Shown piece after piece: positions 10,985-21,756 of a stretch of DNA of 64,000 nt. Positions within the stretch are counted from its first letter, which is position 1, and the number at the start of each line of letters is the position of its first letter. Made by a program: the position numbers and the translations under genes. Origin of the DNA: Carposina sasakii (Eukaryota; Arthropoda; Insecta; Lepidoptera; Carposinidae); the NCBI GenBank assembly GCA_014607495.2, contig CP053167.1:4030001-4094000 (forward strand), written 5' to 3'. A model generated the notes under the pieces. The model was not told the DNA's origin, ran no database searches, and worked only from the letters and a program-made list of their open reading frames with translations.

Positions 10985-11007
10985 TGAATGAATGAATGAA
11001 TGAATGT
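10985..11007. repeat. (GAAT)n microsatellite
   Basis: About five tandem gaat units. Confidence 0.9.
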
Positions 11008-11271
11008 GTTATGAGCTAAGTTAGTGAAGGTACATGGATTGCTATGGACCTTTTGTTTTGAGCTAACTAAACTAACTTGGTTTATTGTAAACAGTATCAA
11101 AGTTAAGCGAACAAATTCCAAAACAAATTAACTTCTAGTTACAGCCAGTTTCGATACAACGTCCAGTTAGCTTTAGACTAAATAATAATAATGCCAGGCT
11201 TTGTCAGGCACATATGCCTACAGATTTTAATGATCTTACTCTACAGAGACGGAGATGGTTTAATTAATTAA

Positions 11272-11396
11272 TACATACATACATACATATAATCACGCCT
11301 TTATCCCTTACGGGGTAGGCAGAGCACTAAGGGCCGATAGAACCACTTGGTGCCACTTCTGACCAATTTTTAGGGTATAGTTGAGATGTACAGTTT
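11272..11396 (+). repeat. M3 repeat, 5' half
   Basis: A (catа-type) tetranucleotide tract, then taatcacgcctttatccctt up to 'gtatagttgagatgtaca', where homology stops. Confidence 0.8.
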
Positions 11397-12660
11397 AACA
11401 AATTAAATGCATTTAAAAGTATTTAATTTTTATGAAAGCTCATGTGGTTAAATTAAAAGTAAATGTTGCATAGGCTAACATACAAGCTAATATTTAATTT
11501 GACAGATACGAGTATTGGATATATTTTGCCGTAAGTATATGTCGTGTTTAGCAGGTGTATATGTAACTTTACACACATTTTATAAGTAGCACCCTAAGAA
11601 TGTAAATAAAATCTGAGTGAGAAAGGCGCGTTATTAGTCTTTTGAACTTAAATTGTCCGTCTTTCTGCGTTTTATTTAAATGACTAACATAGCCCGTCTA
11701 CAACTTTAAAAAGTCTTGCTCAAAGTTATTAACTACCAGCTTCTGTTTTGAAACCTCTAATTTGCTAAGATTTATAGAGATAAAGCCATGAATAAATTGC
11801 CCCGGGACAAAAACTAAGCGTTAATACAGGTAGTTTCGATACCTATTTATCCCGGCTACTCAGAAATAGTTGAGGAAAACAGGTTCAAATGTACGAGGAT
11901 CTCATATATGACTAGCAGCTTCGTCTACGTAAACTTTAGAATTCCCGTGGGAAATGAATTCAATGATTTTAAGGATTTGCAAAATGTTTTTAAAAAATTG
12001 TGAATTTAATATATTTCTGTCGCACTTATAAATTTGCGTCAAATTGGCCTTTGGGACTATCGTTCTATACTTAGGTTATATTTTTGGTTTGACCCATCAA
12101 AGACGTAATGCAAGGTCTTTGGTTTGGCCATGCGAGTCATTTATTGCTTCAATAAAATTATATGCAACAGGAAAGAAAATGGTAGGTATGTATAATAAAC
12201 CATATTATTTTTTAAAAGCAAAGGAATACCTAAACAGCCTTGATGATATTGTAGACTAAACTTTATTTCACAATGTGTTCCGTCCATGCACAAATAACAG
12301 GAAGCACGGGTTTTACTGCGCATTATTGGAAAGTGGAAAGCGCGTAAAGTTTTAGTGCGCACTTTTACAATGGAGCGCACTTGTTTTTCTTTTTAAAAGG
12401 TTCTGGGGTGATAGCGGAAATAATCGGTTTTACGGTGTAAACGATTTGTCTACTGCTAAATAAATTTAGCACAATAGCACGTGCTAAGGGAAACGTTGAA
12501 AAAAGCTTGTCTATAAGCTGGACTAGAAGAAAAACCTACTATAACAACGTGCAAGATAGACAGTACATATTATTATAGCAGTTAAGTATACTATACAATA
12601 CAGAATGTAATAGAAGGGGTGAGTGTAAGGAAATTATATGAAAAAAAATCGACTATATCT
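11397..12660. other. Unassigned stretch
   Basis: At 11912-11962 there is a Helitron-like end fragment (ctagcagcttcgtctacgta, then gaattcccgtggga). A weak 71-codon frame (12044-12259) has no recognisable domain. The segment 12270-12400 is somewhat GC-richer (gcgcg-containing) but unidentified. Confidence 0.4.
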
Positions 12661-12661
12661 A

Positions 12662-12930
12662 CAGGGTGTTTTTTCGATGACAAAAAAGGGTAATTTACTC
12701 TAGTTTTTTTTTTATTTCTTGATCTGGCAAATTTAAGTGTCCAGTGTTTATGCTAGTTTTTTTTATAATTTCTCAAAAAAAATGCTGGGAAACAGTCTAT
12801 TTACTTAACTTTGGACCCTAATATCTTGGGAACCAGACCCTTTCCAGGTATGCTTCCATGGAGAAAAATGATCGTGATGATGAGGAGATTCCGTAGTTTT
12901 CGGGAACGTTGACGACCAAAAATCAGCCTG
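12662..12930 (+). mobile_element. M1 MITE, internally deleted copy
   Basis: TA-flanked, CAGGGTGTTTTTTCG to AAAATCAGCCTG. It contains the M1 core (ctttggaccctaatatcttg, ggtatgcttccatggag, tcgtgatgatgaggagattc, ttcgggaacgttgacgacc). It lacks the 5' 'ttaacgaagggtacgtac' block seen in fuller copies. Confidence 0.85.
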
Positions 12931-13573
12931 TATACATAGCGTCGCTGCTTTTTATGACTGGGTTCCCCAAAATTTTGGTGCAGTGGGGATTTTTGTATTA
13001 TCTATAATATTATAGTATTATTAATAATATTCAATTAATTCACCAACAGAACCCTAAACTAAAGAAAGAATGAAGATAATGTATATTTCGTACAGTAAAT
13101 CACGGAAACTTATAACGAAATCTAACAACCTTACCAAATACCATTCAGCACGGGGTAACAATCGACGGAAGCATCCCGCTCCAGTTCACATCAAGTGTGG
13201 TGGGCAGCGCAACCGTGTGTGCAATGGTATTGAACTCTCGTCTTGTAATTGGCCAATTCCTGCCATCTAAAAATCGGGGAGGTCTTTGCCCAGCAGTTGG
13301 ACATGGTGTATCAAAAAAATAGTGAACTGATGAATTAAAATGTTGTCTTTTTCTAAAACTTAACAAGATAATCAACCTTATCCTTCAAATAGACCTTTTT
13401 GACCACTGGTAGCGTCGGCACTGATAGACGTTGGCCGCCCCCACGGCACGCCATATGCTCGATCTCCCGTTTTCGCCATCCAGTTACTACCAGCCGCCCT
13501 CTTCAAGTCACCCGTCCATATGGCCGGCGGGCGTCCAACGCTACGCTTGCCGAGAATAGTATATTATAGCAAT

Positions 13574-13889
13574 TAGCGGTGATAGCCCAGTGGTTAAGAC
13601 GTGCACCTTCCAAGCAGGAGGCGTAAGTTCGATCCCAGTCACGGGCCTGTACCAATGAATTTATTTCATGTACAGATTTTAATGTTGTAAAATTGTCACT
13701 TAGCTCGTGCCTTGGAAAGCACAGTAAAACTGTTGGTCCTGCGCCTGATCTCTCTCCGGTCGTGTCGGCTTTCCGTCCCATCGGACTATGAGAGTGACGG
13801 GAATAACACACTAGTGCACTATAATATCTCCTGCGTACCTGACTAATCTCCGTAAAGATTGGTCGCCTTGAGATTTTCATTTTATTTTT
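13574..13889 (+). mobile_element. Complete tRNA-derived SINE (SINE1) with perfect target duplication
   Basis: Flanked by identical 10-bp copies of ttatagcaat at 13564-13573 and 13890-13899, which is direct proof of retroposition and fixes both ends. The head is tRNA-like: A box in tgatagcccagtgg, B box in agttcgatcccag. The body continues with 'gtcccatcggactatgagag', 'agtgcactataatatctcct' and 'gtaaagattggtcgccttga', and the 3' end is T-rich. Open frames on the minus strand across it are by-products. Other pieces: 48005-48140 (body, minus) and 56935-57050 (minus). Confidence 0.92.
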
Positions 13890-13899
13890 TTATAGCAAT

Positions 13900-14518
13900 A
13901 GAACCTATTCCTTCTGCTTTATGCAAATACATTATTTAACATAACCATGTAGGTATGTTAGACAATCACATATTGTGTGAAGTGATGACGATCTCGTACA
14001 GCGAATGATAATGCACCGCAGTCTTTTATTATCATGTGAAAATTGCAGCATGATGTTTCGCAACATCCTGTACAAAGTAGTTTTAGACAATTAAAGGCCT
14101 GGCTTGTTTATAGGGACCTGTAGGTAACAAAGTTAGACCTCCAGCAATCAATTTTCCAAGTTTTTTCTTGAAATCAAAATGATTTCTATATTTTTTCTTT
14201 TTCCTTGCTTTTTATTAGGATGAGTTAGTTAGATTTATATTGGCATGGTATAAAACGGCAGTAGGCTCAGTCCTTACCATGTAAGACTTGGGTGGTTGGT
14301 GTCTAAATGTTCATACTTTTACCCAACGTCGCGTCATTGGCAATAATGAGCATTACTTTTTCTAGTTCTCTCCTGCTTAACACGTTCGAACTACCCCGCT
14401 ATTCGTTTTCCAAATTTTATCAAGATATGTACAGCCGCGTATCTATTGTTAAAGATTACAGACAGACAGATATAGGTACATCCTTTTCAACTCTCTTTTC
14501 TACCAAGTGTATAAAAAT
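13900..14518. other. Unassigned stretch
   Basis: AT-rich; a weak 91-codon frame (14307-14582) runs into the M1 copy and has no recognisable protein features. Confidence 0.45.
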
Positions 14519-14519
14519 A

Positions 14520-14891
14520 CAGGGTGTTTTTTTGTGGCCACCTTTAACGAAGGGTACGTATTCTATACATGAAATAAAGTAAGTTTATGCCAAAAAAAAA
14601 ATGCTGGGAAAAAAAAAATTGAAAAAAAATTTTAAATTCCTTGATCGTGCGAAATTTATAGCGTTTATGTTAGTTTTTTTATAGACAGATATTAATTATT
14701 TTTCGTGAAAAAATCCTGCTACGCGCGTCTATGTGCATTTATGCAGAAAAACGCAGTCTATTTACTCAACTTTGGACCCTAATATTTTGGAAACCAGACA
14801 CTTCCCAGGTATGCTTCCATGGAGAAAAATGATCGTGATGATGAGGAGATTCCGTAGTTTTCGGGAACGTTGACGACCAAAAATCACCCTG
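14520..14891 (+). mobile_element. M1 MITE, full length (~372 bp)
   Basis: TA on both sides; ends CAGGGTG and CACCCTG. The first block reads 'tggccacctttaacgaaggg' and 'ctatacatgaaataaagtaa', a variant shared only with the 54552 copy. The poly-T/A tracts, 'gcagaaaaacgcagtctatt' and the 3' core are present. Non-coding; a non-autonomous TA-target DNA element. Confidence 0.9.
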
Positions 14892-15059
14892 TATGTTTTT
14901 TTTTTTAACTGGAAATTGTTTATATTAGAGTTTTCATTTGAAAATACCTTTAACCTAATCTATATCTACTCGTATACATATAATATAATTTTTTTTTACG
15001 AAAAGCCGACTTCCTCCCAAAACTCGAGCTTACTAAAGTAAAATTTTACCAAAGGACAA

Positions 15060-15079
15060 ATATATATATATATATATAT
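15060..15079. repeat. (TA)n microsatellite
   Basis: About ten alternating TA steps. Confidence 0.9.
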
Positions 15080-15289
15080 TTGTGCATATTTCCTCGAATT
15101 TCACGTACTAACGGGCTAGTTATTTTTAACTTTGTAATATGTTAACGTGGAGCCGGTTATATGTTATTGTAGGCATATTATTTTTATAGACTCGCCCATA
15201 ATAGTTAATATTACCGTGACCCAATTAGAAAACAGGGTGTAATGGTTTAGTGTGGTTTCATGTCAGAAAATATGTGTATAATCCCAGCG

Positions 15290-15745
15290 TCCCAACTAAT
15301 ATTTTAAATGTGAAAGAAAATTTGTTTGTTTGTTTGTTAGGTACCTCTTCACGCTATATCTACTTAACCAATCTACTTGAAATTTTACGTATAGTAAGGA
15401 CTGTAACCGCGTGGTGCCGGCAGAGTAGAGTTTGTACCATCCCTGCCTGCACGTGGGTACCATACGAGGCGATTAAGGGTTTCCGGGAGGTGGGCAGCAG
15501 CGCCTCCCGTACTGACAACATAGTCCGAAAATCACACTGCGGTCACCAACCCGTCTGTCCAGTGTGGTGACTATGGGCAAAACTCCCCTGTTGGCAGTAT
15601 CTTTATGGCGTGCCCTGGGGGAGGCCTACGTCCAGCGGTGGACTGCAATAGGCTGAAGAAGAAGAAGAAGGACTGTAAGGAGTATAGAGAAGGACATAGG
15701 CTACATTCAGTAGTCCACGCGGATGAATTCGCAGGCAACAGCTAG
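15290..15745 (+). mobile_element. Helitron-like element interrupted by a SINE-like insertion
   Basis: Starts TCCCAACTAATATT and ends cacgcggatgaattcgcagg...CTAG followed by T, the shape of the short lepidopteran Helitrons at 24067 and 30011. The gtttg tract at 15322-15338 and 'acctcttcacgct' also match that class. The element is split at 15407-15667 by a separate insertion that duplicated 11 bp of it. The 5' boundary is inferred by comparison with other copies. Confidence 0.65.
15407..15667 (+). mobile_element. SINE-like element with RTE LINE tail (RT-SINE), complete
   Basis: Bounded by perfect copies of aaggactgtaa (15396-15406 and 15668-15678). It starts ccgcgtggtgccggcagagt, contains 'gggaggtgggcagcagcgcc' and 'aatcacactgcggtcaccaa', and ends with the RTE tail ggaggcctacgtccagcggt, then caataggctga and a (gaa)n tract. 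The final ~40 bp match the RTE LINE at 57600-57650, so a shared 3' tail is the likely recognition site for the LINE enzyme. No tRNA promoter boxes are obvious in the head. A second copy is at 48188-48434. Confidence 0.85.
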
Positions 15746-16470
15746 TCTATAATCTATACTTAATAAAAATAAATTTCTATTTCCATTGGTCATCGCATCA
15801 CGTCTGAATGGATGATAATATATACATACATAATACTTAAGGCTGTGTTTCATAAAAGGGATGCCACCACCACGGGGCATAGCAGAAACAGACGTAAATG
15901 ACCAGGTACCTTAAGTTTCCTACATCAGAATGTCAAGAGGCTAAAAGGGGATCTATTCCGTTCCAATCCCAGCAAGTGATCTCGCAAAGGATCCGTTTTA
16001 TTTAACTTAATAATTTTATTCCTATCCGATCCCGTCACGGGATCAGATGAATATTTCATTTATTTTGTATTCCGTTCTGATCCCGTGTGTCTTCATAATG
16101 ATTTTTAGTAGTTACCAATAAAAACAGTAGACATACAATATTGTTTTTCGAATGATTATTGATTTTTACTAAGAGATCGAGATTATTGTTCTTTAAAACA
16201 ACTTTAGAACTAAGAGATCGAGATAGACCGGAATCTATTTTCAGACTAATTCAGTTTAGTTTATCGGACCGGAATAGATCTATCCGCTAGTTAATACCTT
16301 TTCTTAAATACTGTCACTGGCCTTTGTTGTTCTAATCTAAATAAAATTCATTCATTTTTACTGGACTATAGATTGCATTTCCATCACGATATTATTTTAT
16401 TTCCTATTTTCTGTTAGGATGTTCTGACCTTACACATACCGTAAAAAAAGTACTAAAAAAGAACTCCGCG
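15746..16470. other. Unassigned stretch with short internal repeats
   Basis: Contains a near-palindrome around gatcccgtcacgggatc (16029-16045) with a second gatcccgtg at 16080, and two copies of taagagatcgagat (16171 and 16211). No coding signal. It may be an unclassified repeat. Confidence 0.4.
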
Positions 16471-16473
16471 GGA

Positions 16474-16860
16474 TCATGAGAGCCAAGAAATGCAAACCGG
16501 TACGCAAGAAACAGACACCGCGATGTTTACTGATAATGTACGCTAAGCTCTGTTTCCTGGTATCAGTGTCCTACTACTACGGAGTGCATTTTTTGAAAAA
16601 GGTGTTGTGGACACGGTTTTAGATCGCAAGTAAAAAAGGCAAGGAGGGATTTCAACAGACTTTCAGGAGTGGTTTATCGAGCGGACCGCCCTGACCTCAA
16701 TCCACTGGATTTAGCTGGAGGAAAGGGCAGCCTAAAGTCATCAGCAGATATCGACGTCCGGCTGCTATTTGACTCCGCTGAAGTGAAAAATGGTGGCATA
16801 TATTAAGTACCTAGCCACAGAATTTAAGCACCGACTTACACATGGCGGTACTGAAGCCAA
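16474..16860 (+). pseudogene. Mariner-family transposase remnant
   Basis: Pieces of a mariner (DD34D) transposase C-terminal half appear in three shifting frames: S-Y-Y-Y-G-V-H-F-L-K-K-V near 16575, D-F-Q-E-W-F-I-E near 16660, then R-P-D-L-N-P-L-D-L near 16690 (the family's S-P-D-L-N-P-L-D-Y box holding the last catalytic Asp). L-E-E-R-A-A and S-H-Q-Q-I-S-T follow near 16715. Mariner transposases of ~345 aa cut and paste DNA at TA sites. Here only about 120 codons' worth remain, with stops and frameshifts, and no inverted ends were recognised. It cannot be active. The family call rests mainly on the PDLNPLD box and its spacing to QEWF. Confidence 0.7.
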
Positions 16861-16931
16861 GGGTAATAATAAAAAATCATTACCTACATAGAAACAAACA
16901 TGTAAAATGGGTAAGGTAGTGAAAGTTACTT

Positions 16932-17222
16932 ACATATATATATATATATAATATAATACATATAATCACGCCTTTATCCCATACGGGGTAGGCAGAGCAC
17001 CAAGGGCCGATAGAACCACATGGTGCCACTTCTGACCAATTTTAGTTAGTGGGTATAGTTGAGATGTACAAGTTCGGTTGTAGTGACAGGTGGTCAGCCC
17101 ATCGCCTACAAAACACCAAGACCCCTTTTGTCCCTCTACTGACTTGTACAGTATGCCCGGGAAGAGAAGTAGCTGTAGTATACGTTTTTTTCGCTCCCAG
17201 AGCAGCATAGAAGAAAGAAGAA
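16932..17222 (+). repeat. M3 repeat, nearly full length, preceded by (TA)n
   Basis: A (ta)n tract at 16932-16951 replaces the usual tetranucleotide tract; then ataatcacgcctttatccca through to ctcccagagcagcatagaag. Colinear with 9740-10022. Confidence 0.85.
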
Positions 17223-18296
17223 GTTGGCACAATAATTGTTTTTTTTATTGACGTGATAATGTTTATAAAAATCGGCACGATATAGGTGTAATATGAACTT
17301 TAAATAAGTTTTTCTATACACCTACAATACACTAAATTTAAACAATACTTACATAACTAAATTACTCTAACCTAGACAAGTTTTACGTTTGTACTAATCT
17401 AATGCAGCATAAAACTAAGTAAACTTATTAATACGTAATATAATTGCAATAAGCCAAACAATTCAAAACAAAACCTTTAGTTTCATACCAATTTTATATT
17501 ATAGGAAACGACAGTTGTCTATTACTTATCCATTACCTTGTATTATACTTTTTTTTTCACTCCCAGAGCAGCATAGAAGAATAAAGAAAGAAAGGTACTT
17601 TAACCAAAGTAATTTATTTGATTACCACCTAAAATTACTGGGCTAAGTTTATGTACGCAATCGGGTAGCTCTAAGTAAGTACATTTTATATTTTAAGGGG
17701 CTGCTACCATGGTAATGGGATTTTAAATATTCATCGATGTTTACCTAAAGCTATCTAGGTTTCGTTCGATATTATTTACGTTTAGATTAGAATTCTGTTT
17801 TATTTTTCACTTTATTTTAACTAGGGGCTACAATTTAGTTGTTACTCTATTGTTTAGTCCCAAATTTCTAGGTTGTCCTTATAGGTTGTTTATAGTGGGT
17901 TATTTTCATAGCATTTCGCTTGGCATATGCATGTAGGTATATTTTATTATTAACCACCGCCCGCAACTTCATTTTCTCTTGATCTCAATGGAACAGCGTG
18001 ATGGACCCAAAGCCTAATACCCACCCCCTTATGATATATTAGTACAACTGTGTAGTCTGAGAAGGGGAGAGCTTTGCCCAGCAGTGATAAACACTAATAG
18101 GCTGATTAAAAAAACCACAATATATATCCAATACCTCAATATCATAGTAACGTCAAATAGACCGTAACGTATCGTGATGCACGCAATTATTCTTGTCCAG
18201 TATTTTATGATACACCAATAATTCAGTTGATTGCAATGCTATCCATTTTAGGTACCTAATGGGCCAGTGTAAGCTAAAAAACTAATTTATGATGAA
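17223..18296. other. Unassigned stretch with an M3 tail
   Basis: 17546-17598 holds only the 3' end of M3 (T tract plus actcccagagcagcatagaa). At 18055-18110 'ctttgcccagcagtg' and 'aataggctga' resemble a decayed RTE tail. The rest is unassigned. Confidence 0.45.
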
Positions 18297-19091
18297 CTAG
18301 TGGACGCCCGCGACTCCGTCCGCGTGGACTACAGAAAAAATAAAAAGTAGCCTATATGTTAAGTGTAAAAAGTAGCCTATATGTTATCGCGGTTGTCGTA
18401 AAAAATTAATTCACGTTTGTCCCCTTCCCGTGGGAATTTCGGGAAATCCGTTCCCAGTGCTTCCTCGGGGTCCCAAATAAACATATATGCTCAACTTCAG
18501 ATTCACATGTTTAACCGTTTTCGTAAAAAATAAATAATTCCCGTTGGTCTCCTTCCCGTGGGAATTTCGGGAAATCCGTTCTAGTGTTTCCTCGCAGTCC
18601 CTAATGAACATATATGCCCAATTTCAGCTTCATATGTATAGCGGTTTTCGTAAAACTATGAATTCCCGTTTGTCCCCTTCCCGTGGGAATTTCGGGAAAT
18701 CCTTTTTTAGTCCTCCCTCGCTGTCCCCAATGAACATATATGCCCGATTTCAGCTTCATATGTATAGCGGTTTTCGTAAAAACTATGAATTCCCGTTTGT
18801 CCCCTTCCCGTGGGAATTTCGGGAAATCCGTTTTTAGTCCTCCCTCGCTGTCCCCAATGAACATATATGCCCGATTTCAGCTTCATATGTATAGCGGTTT
18901 TCGTAAAAAATATAGAATTCCCGTTGGTCGCCTTCCCGTGGGAATATCGGGAAATTCTTATAGCCTATGTTCATCCAGGTCCAATAAGGATTCTAACGGT
19001 GAAAGAATTTTTGAAATCGGTCCAGTAGTTTTTGAGCCTATTCATTACAACCAAACAAACAAAGTTTTCCTCTTTATAATATTAGTGTAGA
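18297..19091 (-). mobile_element. Helitron-like element with internal minisatellite
   Basis: On the minus strand it begins TCTACACTAATATTATAAAG at 19091 and ends ...cggacggagtcgcgggcgtc...CTAG at 18297. It sits between A (18296) and T (19092), exactly as expected for rolling-circle Helitron insertion between A and T. The gtttgtttgg-rich subterminal stretch and lack of an ORF match other non-autonomous Helitrons here. The interior is expanded into a tandem array (18406-18960). Open frames of 66-116 codons on both strands come from that array. Confidence 0.85.
18406..18960. repeat. Five-unit tandem array, period ~127 bp
   Basis: The string ccttcccgtgggaat recurs at 18423, 18551, 18676, 18803 and 18931 (spacing 128, 125, 127, 128). 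Each unit also carries 'catatatgcccgatttcagc' and 'catatgtatagcggttttcg'. Units 3 and 4 are the most alike, suggesting recent unequal exchange or slippage inside the Helitron. Confidence 0.92.
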
Positions 19092-20437
19092 TAAGTTAGT
19101 ATTTTCCGGTGTAAGTGTATGGACGGCGCCTGCGCCTGTTTCATAAACGCTAATCAAGCTGCTCTTTGATTATTAGCTTGAGTTGACTTTGAGGAAACCC
19201 TCAGTTAGAGCCTCATAAAAAATATAAGTATAAGATATTACTATTCATTGACTGAAACTTCATTATGTTAAAGAAAATACTTTCATCCCTCACTGCGGAG
19301 GTCCCTGCCCTATCTAGGGGACACAGGGACATAAGTCAAGTAAGTTAATAGACATAATAATGAGTAGGTACACAGCCATATTTGGCAAAGTAATAATCAT
19401 GATTATTATGATCATTTTCTTTCGTATTCCGTATTTTTATGAAACCAAATGAGTGTTGCGAAGTTTGCCGGAATGGCAGAACTTTTAGTTATGACCTTTG
19501 AGCAAAATGGGCCACAATCACCAGCGTCACGACAGAGGCAAGTAGGTACTGTCGTGAGCTACTATTTACAAGTTACTTAGTTATTGTTTAAGGTTGATAT
19601 TCTGAGATATATTGTGGCTAGCTTCATATTAAATACCGGTATTGGGCCAACTATTCATTCCTGCCTCTGCATCTCCTGTAATCCAGGATCAACAGAGATA
19701 ACTATTATAGAGAAATGCAAATGGGACTATTATAGTGATATGCCAATGATATGGTAAGTAGTTTAGGATTTTTTATCAATTAAACCATATTTTAATCACT
19801 AAGATAGGAAGTAAGGTTTCAATACAATCCCCTTAACCAGCGATAGCCTGGTTCAATAAATCAATAAAGCATTACTCCACTCTATCACGATGTCGGTTAG
19901 TGTGAGTTACTTCATCGTATCGTGGCGATAGGAACTCTCATATACTACCTGGATCTCTATTACACCGTTGTGAATTCGTTGTCTTAGTTTTTACAAATAC
20001 CTTTGTAAATGTTACATGGTGTTATTTGAAAACCGCGAAGTAGCCCCTAGATACAGCAAATGTATAAACCTAAATGAAATTTTATCCATGTGTGCAAGAT
20101 GTGTGCTAATACTTAGGTTTTTACGTCATTTAAAAGGAAATCTAAATTTATTTATACATTTTGTGTATATACTAGACTAGCAAGGTCTTTGGGTGCTACA
20201 GACCTTAAACTAATGTAGGTAATAAAGACAGGAAGATGTATAAAATATTTATAAGGGTCTTTATGATATCGGGGAACACTATTTTTTATTAGATCGAATC
20301 TAACCTTGTCAAGTCTCATGCAGTTAAAGTACTTAAGACCTCGCTGCTTAGTTCTAGCGATCGCTAAATATTCCAAATCATTATAAATAGATATTTCTAA
20401 GCTGTTACCTCTTTACGAATTCGATTAAGCTTTTCAA
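19092..20437. other. Unassigned stretch
   Basis: No gene or RNA recognised. A locally GC-rich spot near 19120-19140 (ggacggcgcctgcgcctg) and 19440-19560 are unique-looking but show no sustained coding frame. Confidence 0.45.
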
Positions 20438-20727
20438 AGAATACATTACTATATAAGGTCTTTTCAAAATTATTGATTATCTTTTGACATGAAACTAAAA
20501 ACTTTAAACGAAACAACTTTCACTATGGGACCAACTCCGAAATAGTGAAAAAAAATCAGCTGTTCCATACATTTTAGTGCAGTAATTATTTGAGATTGTA
20601 TGGAACAGCTGATTTTTTTTCACTATTTCGTAGTAGGATCCCATAGTGAAAGTTGTTTCTTTTTACTACCTAGTTTCGTATCAAAAGGTAATCACTAATT
20701 TTGAAAATACCTTATATATGTATTCTA
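20438..20727. mobile_element. Large foldback (hairpin) element, ~290 bp
   Basis: The two halves are complements along their length. The inner ~60 bp per arm (aaacaactttcactatggga; aatcagctgttccatac) are close to perfect and the outer ~70 bp are diverged (aaggtcttttcaaaattatt). The loop is about 30 bp near 20570-20602. Non-coding, typical of a palindromic MITE. Confidence 0.85.
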
Positions 20728-21434
20728 AATTACTAAAAACTTACGTTACCGTGTAACAGTAGCTGCTTTGATTTCATATCTCACGGGGAATGAATTGCTG
20801 CTGGCAATTACAAGATTCGGTTAATGCAGGGCCTTTATGAAGATAAAGGGCAGCGTAGTCAGCCCAATGGAAACCAGAGGTTTACTTACTTATTTAACCG
20901 TTTAGCCGTTTCAAAAGCCGTTCTACTGTGAAATTGTGACAGAAGAAAGAAAAACTAGGTGAAAATAGAAATAAATTATTCCCACTTTCATTTAGTTGCA
21001 CTAAAACAAGATAAAATGTATCTATCTAAGATTATAGCATTTCAAAAGCTGTTTTTCTAAGCATTTTCGGGGCTATTGCTTTTATTTTGAAATTTCAATG
21101 TTCGAACATTCGAACTTCGCTATCGCTCGTAAGATTCGTATATTCAACATTATCTGTGCCACCATTTTGTATCTGTCAAAAATATTTCGAAGATTCGGAT
21201 ACAGGTGAAACCAGTGTTGCAAAAGCTATAGCTTTGTGAATCTTTCCATTTCTCCTGGCACGCTTTTGTTGCGCTTGCGTCAGTTCTGCACGACGACGCT
21301 ACAACGATAGTGAAATTATGTGAGAATAACAAGAATAACTATAATTTAGCGATTACGATATAGTTAATAGGTAATTACGCAAACACATGATCTAGAAATA
21401 TGAAGTTTGAAGATGGGATACTACATAAGATATA
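20728..21434. other. Unassigned stretch
   Basis: The segment 21200-21310 (cgcttttgttgcgcttgcgt) is GC-richer and gives short open frames on the minus strand (21150-21332), but I recognise no domain. The palindrome ttcgaacattcgaa is at 21103. Confidence 0.4.
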
Positions 21435-21756
21435 CAGGGTTATTTTTGGTCGTCAACGTTCCCGAAAACTACGGAATCTCTTCATCATCACGATCATTTT
21501 TCTCCATGGAAGCATACCTGGGAAGTGTCTGGTTCCCAAGATATTAGGGTCCAAAGTTGAGTAAATAGACTGCGTTTTTCTGCATAAATGCACAGTCGCG
21601 CATAATTAATGTCTGTCTATGAAAAAACTAGCATAAACACTGGAAACTATAAATTTCGCCCGATCGTTTCCCAGCATTTTTTTTGGCATAAACTTACTTT
21701 ATTTGATGTATAGACTACGTACCCTTCGTTAAAGGTGGCAACGAAAAAGCACCCTG
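21435..21756 (-). mobile_element. M1 MITE, minus orientation
   Basis: TA-flanked; the plus strand reads cagggttatttttggtcgtc ... agcaccctg. It carries all the M1 blocks in reverse and is slightly shortened in the A/T tracts. Confidence 0.9.

Noticed and set aside
13503..13880. 125-codon minus-strand frame
   Set aside because: It lies inside SINE1, whose target duplications define it as a non-coding retroposon.
18406..18960. CRISPR-like array
   Set aside because: Whole ~127-bp units repeat without distinct spacers, inside a eukaryotic Helitron.
18411..19090. Several 66-116-codon frames on both strands
   Set aside because: They come from the 127-bp tandem array of a Helitron; the repeated peptide mirrors the DNA repeat.
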